Shown here: piece by piece, positions 1 to 4,671 of the stretch | Layout of the letters: every line of letters starts with the position of its first letter | Position numbering within the stretch: position 1 is the stretch's first letter | DNA from: an uncultured Clostridia bacterium | Lineage (GTDB): Bacteria; Bacillota; Clostridia; Oscillospirales; Acutalibacteraceae | Assembly (NCBI GenBank): GCA_947623765.1 | Contig: CANQIG010000135.1 | Span: forward strand, 1 to 5,747 | Length of the DNA stretch: 5,747 nt | Direction: 5' to 3' | Notes under the pieces: model-generated | Told to the model about the DNA's origin: nothing | The model's database searches: none | What the model saw: only the letters and a program-made list of their open reading frames with translations | Made by a program: the position numbers and the translations under genes

Positions 1-117
1 CCCATCGTCTGGGTGTTCTTCTGCGTGCAGTTCATCGACGTCGTGAAGGTCGTCATCGGCCTGATCCTGCTGAAAAGCGGGATGTGGGCCAACAACATCG
101 TCGCCGACGAGCAGTAA
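1..117 (+). CDS. MATE-family efflux transporter, C-terminal fragment
   Basis: The window opens inside a reading frame of 38 codons ending in TAA at 115-117. The visible peptide is a hydrophobic helix (roughly PIVWVFFCVQFIDVVKVVIG, then a second short hydrophobic run) followed by KSGMWANNIV and a polar tail. The pattern 'F(I/E)xxVKxxxGxxLxKSGxWxxNIV' is how many multidrug/toxic-compound extrusion (MATE) proteins end: last transmembrane helix, then a short basic SGxW motif. MATE proteins are inner-membrane antiporters that export drugs or metabolites using Na+ or H+ gradients. Only about a tenth of a normal MATE protein is present, so the substrate cannot be judged. Codon use is strongly GC-ending, like the serine dehydratase gene downstream. 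Another polytopic membrane protein is possible but less likely. Confidence 0.7.
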   Translation, partial: PIVWVFFCVQFIDVVKVVIGLILLKSGMWANNIVADEQ

Positions 118-427
118 GGCCAAGGGGCTCCGCCCCTCGACCCCCGAAGGTCGCGCTTTTCTGAAGAAAAGCGCCCAAAAGACTTCGACGTGGCTCGACC
201 GGGAGCACGGCGAAGTTTTGGGCGCGGCAGCTCCGTGCGCAGCTACGGAGAGCGGTTCCACCGGACCGGTGAAAACGAATGGCAAGCCGGAGAAGTCTAC
301 TTTTCCGCTCAGCACATATGGCGCGGACTGCGAGGCTGTTTCTTTACCAACAGTAAGCGCGCGCAGCGCGCGAAAACGCGACGCAAAAGTTCTTTTGCTT
401 ACTTTTCTTTTAAGAAAAGTAAGGAGG
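118..427 (+). repeat. Intergenic modular hairpin repeat, copy A (two modules)
   Basis: No gene is supported in this stretch. Module 1 (about 118-280) holds a hairpin AGGGGC-TCC-GCCCCT at 123-137, a hairpin of 153-162 with 165-174 around a C[TGAA]G loop, and a long bulged stem of 171-180/183-187 with 211-225. Module 2 (about 281-427) starts GGCAAGCCGGAGAAGTC. It contains a GCGCGC-GCA-GCGCGC hairpin (357-371), a 7-bp stem of 383-389 with 392-398, and a 12-bp palindrome of 398-409 with 412-423. Module 1 aligns with 1101-1240 and module 2 with 1241-1427 and 1428-1580. Positions 385-421 match 1536-1572 at 36 of 37 bases. The hairpin after the MATE stop codon has no T-run, so it is not a clear terminator. 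No promoter was recognised here. Confidence 0.8.
398..423 (+). repeat. 12-bp perfect palindrome at the 3' end of repeat A
   Basis: CTTACTTTTCTT (398-409) and AAGAAAAGTAAG (412-423) are perfect inverted copies separated by TT. The right arm runs into AAGGAGG at 421-427, a Shine-Dalgarno-like string that is too far (26 bases) from the kinase ATG to be its ribosome binding site. The same palindrome with one changed central base occurs at 1549-1574 ahead of the DUF896 gene. Confidence 0.85.
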
Positions 428-453
428 CCCGAAAAACTTCATGGAGGCTGCCG

Positions 454-1038
454 ATGAAGAATAATCTCATCATTGCCGGTGTGCCGCGGGCGGGGAAAAG
501 CACGCTTTCTCATCAGCTGTCCAGCCGTTACGGGTATCAGCATATCAGCATGGACGCCATCATCGCCGGATTCGAGAAGTGCTTTCCGGAGACGGGGGTC
601 AACACGTACAGCGGACTGTCGTCCATGGATACGCTTCGCATGATCAGCGGCAAAATGGCGCCTTTTGTCCGGGCGATGCTCGACAGCGCGGAGTACGACG
701 AATTTGCGCCGGGGATGGTATTGGATATGTACCAGCTTTTGCCGGAAGACTATATGAAGTACATCCATGGGGCGAACTGCGAAATATGCTACTTGATCAC
801 CTCGGACGTCACCCCGGAAGAGCGCTTTTCCATTCAAAAGCGATATGATACGGAAAAGGATTACACGTTTTATAAGTCCGATGAGGAGCTGCGGGAGGGC
901 GCGGTCAATATCGTGGAGCAAAGCAAACTCATCAAAGAACAATGCTTGCAATACGGTTTGCCCTATCTGGAGACTGCGAAAAACAGGGAACAGGTTTTTG
1001 CGCAGTTTTTGCAGTCGATCTCAGATGCAAGATCGTAA
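454..1038 (+). CDS. P-loop NTPase, small-molecule kinase-like (adenylate/shikimate kinase fold), 194 aa
   Basis: The protein begins with a beta strand and a Walker A loop, GVPRAGKST at residues 9-17, as in small cytosolic kinases of the adenylate/shikimate/gluconate kinase superfamily. D34 in ISMDAIIAG follows the second strand, where such enzymes often contact the phosphate acceptor. A Walker B-like strand ends VLDMYQL (89-95). A basic lid-like stretch lies around EERFSIQKR (122-130), followed by a helix and a short final strand (LPYLETA). The acceptor substrate cannot be inferred; annotations such as 'AAA family ATPase' or 'adenylate kinase' would be generic. I chose ATG 454 because GGAGG at 443-447 lies 6 bases upstream and Walker A then falls in its normal position. 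The frame stays open upstream to an ATG at 190, but only through repeat A, so that extension is an artefact. Base composition is lower in GC (for example 29 of 60 bases at 841-900) than in later genes. No certain promoter was found; read-through from the MATE gene is possible. Confidence 0.75.
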   Translation: MKNNLIIAGVPRAGKSTLSHQLSSRYGYQHISMDAIIAGFEKCFPETGVNTYSGLSSMDTLRMISGKMAPFVRAMLDSAEYDEFAPGMVLDMYQLLPEDYMKYIHGANCEICYLITSDVTPEERFSIQKRYDTEKDYTFYKSDEELREGAVNIVEQSKLIKEQCLQYGLPYLETAKNREQVFAQFLQSISDARS

Positions 1039-1060
1039 GAATGTGTTCGGATCTTGCGTT
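1024..1060 (+). other. Stem-loop spanning the kinase stop codon
   Basis: GCAAGATC (1027-1034) pairs with GATCTTGC (1050-1057), and flanking bases extend the stem by two or three A-T or G-T pairs. The loop is 15 bases and contains the TAA stop at 1036-1038. The nearest T-run (TTTTT at 1071-1075) is more than 10 bases beyond the stem, so this is at best a poor terminator. It could protect the 3' end of the mRNA or be chance. Confidence 0.35.
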
Positions 1061-1065
1061 AATTC

Positions 1066-1094
1066 TGGACTTTTTCGACCGCGACAGGTACAAT
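1066..1094 (+). promoter_or_regulatory. Candidate sigma-A promoter for the DUF896-PHP-sdaA operon
   Basis: TGGACT (1066-1071) and TACAAT (1089-1094) are separated by exactly 17 bases and resemble TTGACA/TATAAT at 4 and 5 of 6 positions. Transcription would start near 1101, which is where repeat B begins, giving a leader of about 490 bases made almost wholly of repeat DNA. No better promoter was seen between here and 1589. The -35 match is weak. Confidence 0.45.
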
Positions 1095-1100
1095 AAACGT

Positions 1101-1427
1101 GTCCCCGCCCCTCGCCTCCTAAGGTCGCGCTAAGGTCGAGCCTTTCTGAAGAAAGGCTCGCGAAAGACTTCATCCGGGCTCGACCGAGGGCAGGGCGAAG
1201 TCTTGGGGCGTGCCGCTCCACCGTGGGCTTCGCCTCCGACGCAAGGAAAGCGGGAGAAGTCCAATTTCCCGCACGGCAGCTCTGGCGCGGGCTTCAAGAA
1301 AATCGGTTCGGCAAAAGGTAAGCGCGCGTCAGCGCGCGCCCCGCGACATAAAAGTCTTTTGGCCTACCTTTTCTCCAGAGAAGGTAAGCGCGCGGGCAAA
1401 GCCCGTTTCGTCTGTCCTACGTAGGCC
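1101..1427 (+). repeat. Intergenic modular hairpin repeat, copy B (two modules)
   Basis: This stretch has the same order of parts as copy A. It has an 11-bp stem, CGAGCCTTTCT (1137-1147) with 1150-1160, around the same C[TGAA]G loop. It then has AAGACTTC (1164-1171) pairing with GAAGTCTT (1197-1204) around a shared GGCTCGACCG core. Module 2 has GCGCGC-GTCA-GCGCGC (1322-1337), a stem of 1365-1374 with 1377-1386 (one T-G pair) and CGGGC-AAA-GCCCG (1393-1405). CGTCAGCGCGCGCCCCGCGA at 1327-1346 recurs exactly at 1513-1532, and CAAGAAAATCGGTTCG at 1295-1310 recurs at 1482-1497. No gene is supported; open frames through here are repeat-derived and low in complexity (Arg, Ala, Ser, Lys). Confidence 0.8.
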
Positions 1428-1580
1428 CGCGGGAAGCCGGGAGAACACCCCTTTCCCGCACCGCACGTCTGGCGCGGGCTGCAAGAAAATCGGTTCGACA
1501 AAGGTACGCGCACGTCAGCGCGCGCCCCGCGAATTAAAAGTTCTTTTGCTTACTTTTCTTTCAAGAAAAGTACGAGAAAG
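1428..1580 (+). repeat. Intergenic repeat copy C (module 2 only), in tandem with B
   Basis: This is a second module 2, offset 186-187 bases from that in copy B, so the two form an imperfect tandem duplication. It ends with the same AAAAGTTCTTTTGCTTAC-type tail as copy A (1536-1572 against 385-421, 36 of 37 identical), including a palindrome of 1549-1560 with 1563-1574 whose outermost pairs are degraded. It ends nine bases before the DUF896 start codon. The GCGCAC/GCGCGC stem (1508-1523) has one mismatch compared with copies A and B. Confidence 0.8.
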
Positions 1581-1588
1581 GTTTTGAC

Positions 1589-1795
1589 ATGGAGAAAGAA
1601 AAGCTGGAGAGGATCAACGAGCTGGCGCGAAAGGCGAAGGCCAAGGGCCTGAGCGACGCGGAGAAGGCGGAACAGGCGGCGCTTCGGAAGGAATACATCG
1701 CGGCGTACCGGGAGAGCCTGCGGGCGCAGCTCGACAACCTCGTGCTCGTGGAGCCGGATGGCTCCGAGCGCACACTCAAGAGGAAGGCGAAATGA
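1589..1795 (+). CDS. DUF896 / UPF0291 family protein (YnzC-like), 68 aa
   Basis: This is a small, highly charged, all-helical cytosolic protein. Residues 5-51 carry the family pattern: LERINELARKAKAKGLSD, then EKAEQAALRKEYIAAYRESL, matching the two-helix hairpin of B. subtilis YnzC and its relatives ('RINEL..KAK...L...E..EQ..LR.EY...R.S'). The C-terminal tail (VEPDGSERTLKRK) is also typical. The family's molecular function is not established; some members are linked to stress or SOS-type operons, and nothing here confirms that. Start choice: AGAAAGG at 1575-1581 lies 7 bases upstream of ATG 1589, and the family length is about 65-80 residues. This is the first gene of a three-gene unit; its stop codon overlaps the next start (ATGA, 1792-1795), so the two are probably translationally coupled. 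Confidence 0.88.
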   Translation: MEKEKLERINELARKAKAKGLSDAEKAEQAALRKEYIAAYRESLRAQLDNLVLVEPDGSERTLKRKAK

Positions 1796-2502
1796 GGAGG
1801 TACTATAAATACGAGCTTCATGTGCACGACTGCCTTTGCAGCGCGTGCGCGCACTCCACGCCGGAAGAGATGGTGGAAGCGTACCGCGCGGCGGGGTACA
1901 GCGGGATGTGCTTTACGAATCACTTCCTGCGCGGGAACACCGCCGTGGACCGCGCGCTCCCGTGGGACGCGAAAATGCGCGCGTACTACAATGCGTACCT
2001 GCGGGCAAAGCGGGCCGCCGAGGGTACGGGGTTCTCCGTGCTGTTCGGGATCGAGCACGCCTACGGCCACGGGAAGGAGGTCCTGACCTACGGGATCGAC
2101 CTCGACTTCCTGCTGGAAAACCCGGAGATCGACCGGCTGCCGCTCTCGGAATACGCGCGGCGGGTCTGGGAGGCGGGCGGCTTCGTCTCGATGGCGCATC
2201 CCTTCCGGGACCGCGGGTATATCGATATGTCCGTCGGACCCGAGCCGGAATGGCTCGACGCGGTGGAGGTCTATAACTTCTACAACGGACCCGGCGAGAA
2301 CGAGAAGGCACTCGAATATGCGCGGGCGCACGGCCTGCGCATGACGAGCGGCGCGGACGAGCACATCGCTTCGGGCGCGGGCGTCGGCAAGGCCGGGCTG
2401 GCCTTTGAGATGCGGATCGAAACGAATGAGGAGCTGGTCGCCGCGCTGAAAAGCGGCGCGGGCAAGGTCATCTGGAACGGGGAAATTCAGGAGGATCTGT
2501 AG
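1792..2502 (+). CDS. PHP-domain metal-dependent phosphoesterase, 236 aa
   Basis: Metal-binding motifs appear in the order expected of a PHP (polymerase and histidinol phosphatase) TIM-like barrel: LHVHD at residues 9-13, FTNH at 41-44, GIEH at 85-88, MAHPF at 133-137 and SGADEH at 185-190. These supply the His/Asp/Glu ligands of a di- or trinuclear metal site. Stand-alone cytosolic PHP proteins hydrolyse phosphomonoesters or nucleotide derivatives such as histidinol phosphate or pAp. The substrate here is not evident and no histidine-pathway gene is nearby. CLCSAC at 14-19, right after the first motif, is cysteine-rich but may be incidental. The start overlaps the DUF896 stop by four bases; AGGAAGG at 1781-1787 is a plausible though rather close (4-base) ribosome binding site. 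The serine dehydratase gene follows after 2 bases. Confidence 0.87.
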   Translation: MRRYYKYELHVHDCLCSACAHSTPEEMVEAYRAAGYSGMCFTNHFLRGNTAVDRALPWDAKMRAYYNAYLRAKRAAEGTGFSVLFGIEHAYGHGKEVLTYGIDLDFLLENPEIDRLPLSEYARRVWEAGGFVSMAHPFRDRGYIDMSVGPEPEWLDAVEVYNFYNGPGENEKALEYARAHGLRMTSGADEHIASGAGVGKAGLAFEMRIETNEELVAALKSGAGKVIWNGEIQEDL

Positions 2503-2504
2503 TT

Positions 2505-3713
2505 ATGGAATCACTTAGGGAGCTGTATCGCATCGGCACCGGGCCGTCGAGCTCGCACACGATGGGCCCGCACTTCGCCGCGCGGCGGTTTGCGGAAAAA
2601 TACCCGAACGCGACGCGCTTTTCCGTGACGCTCTACGGGTCGCTCGCGAAGACCGGCCCGGGGCACCTCACGGACGTCATCGTCGAGCGCACGTTCGCGC
2701 CGCGCCCGGTGGAGATCCGCCTCGACACCGAGACGGAGGATTTGCCCCACCCGAACACGATGGACCTCGCCGCGTTCGACGGGGATACCCCCTGCGGCGC
2801 GTGGCGCGTGATGAGCGTCGGCGGCGGGAAGATCGTCATCGAGGGGGAACCCGAGGCCGACCCGCCCGAGGTCTACCCGGAAAACAGCTTCAAGGAGATC
2901 AAGACCTTCTGCGACGAGCGGCAGATCCGCCTCTGGCAGTACGCCGAGCGCCGGGAGGGCACCGCGCTCTGGACCTACCTCAACGAGGTCTGGATCGCGA
3001 TGAAGGCCGCGGTCTCGCGCGGGCTCTCCACCGAGGGCGTCCTCGCGGGCGGACTGGAGCTGCCGCGCAAGGCGCGGATGCTCTTCCGCCAGCGGCACAT
3101 CGACGAGAGCGCCGAGACGCGGGAGCACCGCGTCGTCTGCTCCTACGCCTTCGCGACGAGCGAGGAAAACGCCTCCGGCGGCGTGATCGTGACCGCGCCG
3201 ACCTGCGGCGCGTGCGGCGTTCTGCCGGCGGTGCTGCTCTATATGCAGGAGCGCCGCAGCTTCACCGACGAGGAGATCCTCCACGCGCTCGCGGCGGGCG
3301 GCATCATCGGGAACGTCATCAAGACGAACGCGTCGATCTCCGGGGCGGAGTGCGGCTGTCAGGCGGAGATCGGCTCCGCGTGCTCGATGGCCGCGGCGGC
3401 CCTCGCGGAGCTGCACGGCATGGACCTCGACCAGATCGAATACGCGGCGGAGATCGCGATGGAGCACCATCTCGGCCTCACCTGCGACCCGGTGAACGGC
3501 CTCGTGCAGATCCCCTGCATCGAGCGGAACGCCGTCGCCGCGATGCGCGCCCTGAACGCGCTGTCGCTCGCGAATTTCCTCACACATACGCGCAAGATCT
3601 CATTCGACGCCGTCGTAAACACGATGTACGAGACGGGCCGCGATCTGTTCTCGAAGTACCGCGAGACCGGCGAGGGCGGCCTCGCAAAGCACTACAACGA
3701 CGTGAAGGACTGA
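2505..3713 (+). CDS. sdaA: L-serine ammonia-lyase (L-serine dehydratase), iron-sulfur dependent, single chain, 402 aa
   Basis: This enzyme converts L-serine to pyruvate and ammonia in the cytosol using an oxygen-sensitive [4Fe-4S] cluster, which suits an anaerobe. The N-terminal beta domain (about 1-160) opens ESLRELYRIGTGPSSSHTMGP, with SSSHTMGP at 15-22, then YGSLAKTGPGHLTD (44-57) and SVGGGKI (104-110). The alpha domain (about 160-402) has TAPTCGACG (230-238), NASISGAECGCQAEIG (275-290) and CDPVNGLVQIPCIERN (327-342). By remembered alignment with characterised enzymes, the cluster cysteines are C285, C327 and C338; spacings of 42 and 11 match those of the Legionella enzyme. It is about 50 residues shorter than E. 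coli SdaA, mostly in the middle of the beta domain, as in many Clostridia. It ends GGLAKHYNDVKD, without the near-terminal cysteine of E. coli and Legionella. AGGAGG (2489-2494) lies 10 bases before the ATG. Last gene of the operon; very GC-rich (44 of 60 bases at 2641-2700). Confidence 0.95.
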   Translation: MESLRELYRIGTGPSSSHTMGPHFAARRFAEKYPNATRFSVTLYGSLAKTGPGHLTDVIVERTFAPRPVEIRLDTETEDLPHPNTMDLAAFDGDTPCGAWRVMSVGGGKIVIEGEPEADPPEVYPENSFKEIKTFCDERQIRLWQYAERREGTALWTYLNEVWIAMKAAVSRGLSTEGVLAGGLELPRKARMLFRQRHIDESAETREHRVVCSYAFATSEENASGGVIVTAPTCGACGVLPAVLLYMQERRSFTDEEILHALAAGGIIGNVIKTNASISGAECGCQAEIGSACSMAAAALAELHGMDLDQIEYAAEIAMEHHLGLTCDPVNGLVQIPCIERNAVAAMRALNALSLANFLTHTRKISFDAVVNTMYETGRDLFSKYRETGEGGLAKHYNDVKD

Positions 3714-3723
3714 GCTTGAACAG

Positions 3724-3762
3724 CGCGCCCAGCCGGGTTTTGTCGGTTCGGGCGCGTTTTTT
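3724..3762 (+). terminator. Intrinsic terminator after sdaA
   Basis: CGCGCCC (3724-3730) pairs with GGGCGCG (3750-3756). An inner AGCCG/CGGTT pairing (one G-T pair) extends the stem past a single bulged C, and six T residues follow at 3757-3762. It begins 11 bases after the sdaA stop codon and separates the operon from the esterase gene. Confidence 0.85.
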
Positions 3763-3783
3763 GCGCGCAAAACGGGCGCGCTC

Positions 3784-3812
3784 TTGCCAAAACGCCCGAA
3801 ATATGCTATGCT
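3784..3812 (+). promoter_or_regulatory. Sigma-A-type promoter for the SGNH esterase gene
   Basis: TTGCCA (3784-3789) and TATGCT (3807-3812) are 17 bases apart. TGC directly before the -10 (3804-3806) makes an extended -10 element. The start of transcription would fall near 3819, leaving a leader of about 27 bases. It sits just after the sdaA terminator, as expected for an independent unit. Confidence 0.65.
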
Positions 3813-3845
3813 TTTTTCAAACCAGATCACCGGGAGGGATACGCC

Positions 3846-4496
3846 ATGGATTTCAACATGAAGGTACGCAATTTCAAAGACCTGAACAAGCTCGCGAAAA
3901 AGGGGGAGACGGTGTTCGTCGGGTCGTCGCTCGCGGAGTTTTTCCCGATCACCGAGATGCTCCAGAACGTCGAGCCGCGGCTCCGCGTCTACAACCGCGG
4001 CATCGGCGGCGACGTCATCGCGGGGCTGCTCACGCGGATGGAGGAGTCCGTCTTCGAGCTCGAGCCGAAGAAGATCTTCATCAACATCGGCACGAACGAC
4101 ATCTCGCATGAGGGCTACGAGCGGGAGAAGCTCCTCGCGGATTACCGCGGCGTGCTGGAAATGATCCGCGCGCGGCTGCCCGAGGCGAAGATCTATGTGA
4201 TGAGCTATTACCCGGTGAACCTCGAAGTCGCCCGGGAGCGCATCCCCGCCGAATTTCTGCCGGACGTGAAAGCGATGTTCGGCGCGCGCACGAACGCGGA
4301 GCTGACCGCCGTGAACCGCCGCCTCGAGGAGATGGCGGGGGAGATGGGCCTGACCTATATCAACGTGTTCGACTGCCTGCTGGACGAAAACGGGAACCTC
4401 AACGCGGACTACACCGTCGAGGGGATGCACCTGTACCCGAACGGGTACAAGGAAGTGCTGGACGTGCTCATGCCGTATCTTCTGGAAGAGGTATGA
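3846..4496 (+). CDS. SGNH/GDSL-type esterase or acetylhydrolase, 216 aa
   Basis: The four SGNH blocks are visible. Block I is VFVGSSLAEFFP (residues 23-34), with S28 as the likely nucleophile in a GSS rather than GDS setting. Block II is NRGIGGD (50-56), whose glycine helps form the oxyanion hole. Block III is INIGTND (79-85), with N84. Block V is VEGMH (191-195), with H195 as the catalytic base. The position usually held by Asp in DxxH is E192. No signal peptide or transmembrane segment is present, so it should act in the cytosol. The family removes acyl or acetyl groups from lipids, sugars or other esters; the substrate cannot be told. Length is normal for a single-domain member (about 200-220 aa). 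GGGAGGG (3832-3838) lies 7 bases upstream of ATG 3846; a second in-frame ATG at residue 5 is less well placed. Confidence 0.88.
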   Translation: MDFNMKVRNFKDLNKLAKKGETVFVGSSLAEFFPITEMLQNVEPRLRVYNRGIGGDVIAGLLTRMEESVFELEPKKIFINIGTNDISHEGYEREKLLADYRGVLEMIRARLPEAKIYVMSYYPVNLEVARERIPAEFLPDVKAMFGARTNAELTAVNRRLEEMAGEMGLTYINVFDCLLDENGNLNADYTVEGMHLYPNGYKEVLDVLMPYLLEEV

Positions 4497-4514
4497 GCCC
4501 GCTTTCGGAGGACA

Positions 4515-4538
4515 TGCCGGGCGGTTCCGCCGCCGGCA
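4515..4538 (+). other. Bulged GC hairpin after the esterase gene
   Basis: TGCCGG (4515-4520) pairs with CCGGCA (4533-4538), with an inner GCGG/CCGC pairing (4521-4524 with 4527-4530). There is no T-run, so it is not itself a terminator. The rest of 4497-4632 holds nothing I recognise. Confidence 0.4.
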
Positions 4539-4632
4539 CAGGCACACGGGGGATCGTGTACGGGAACATGACGGGCGAATACCCGGCGCACCGATGCCGA
4601 ATTACTGTGACGGGCCGTGAGCGCCGCGTCGA

Positions 4633-4666
4633 AAAAGGGACGTTCCCAAGCGGGAGCGTCCCTTTT
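4633..4666. terminator. Bidirectional intrinsic terminator between convergent genes
   Basis: Bases 4633-4647 pair with 4652-4666 to give a 15-bp stem with one G-T pair and an AAGC loop. The stem is edged by AAAA on the left (4633-4636, with another A at 4632) and TTTT on the right, so either transcript ends in a GC-rich stem followed by U residues. It lies between the esterase stop (4496, +) and the traX stop (4672, -), and should end both transcripts. Confidence 0.87.
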
Positions 4667-4671
4667 GGCGT

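Noticed and set aside
123..137. Hairpin directly after the MATE stop codon as its terminator
   Set aside because: The stem is GC-rich but is followed by CGACCCCC rather than a T-run, so it does not fit an intrinsic terminator.
118..1580. Possible CRISPR array
   Set aside because: The repeats are long, imperfect and only two or three in number, with no regularly spaced identical units and no cas genes.
1203..1587. Overlapping short open frames in repeats B and C
   Set aside because: They lie wholly inside repeat DNA, have Arg/Ala/Lys-rich translations with repeated peptide blocks, and lack ribosome binding sites.
1101..1588. Possible riboswitch or T-box in the long leader of the sdaA operon
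   Set aside because: No known riboswitch or T-box consensus was recognised, no terminator precedes 1589, and the same sequence occurs at unrelated loci in the window.
2511..3587. A 358-codon open frame antisense to sdaA
   Set aside because: It results from GC-ending codons in sdaA; the translation is low-complexity (Arg/Ala/Val/Asp) with no recognisable domain.
2801..4111. A long open frame on + overlapping sdaA and continuing through its terminator
   Set aside because: It is out of frame with a clear full-length serine dehydratase, its translation is Arg/Ala/Gly-rich without motifs, and it crosses the terminator, a promoter and the esterase start. It is a high-GC shadow frame.
3600..4547. 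A 315-codon antisense open frame over the esterase gene
   Set aside because: It is a mirror of a well-supported gene, spans the esterase promoter and shows no motifs.
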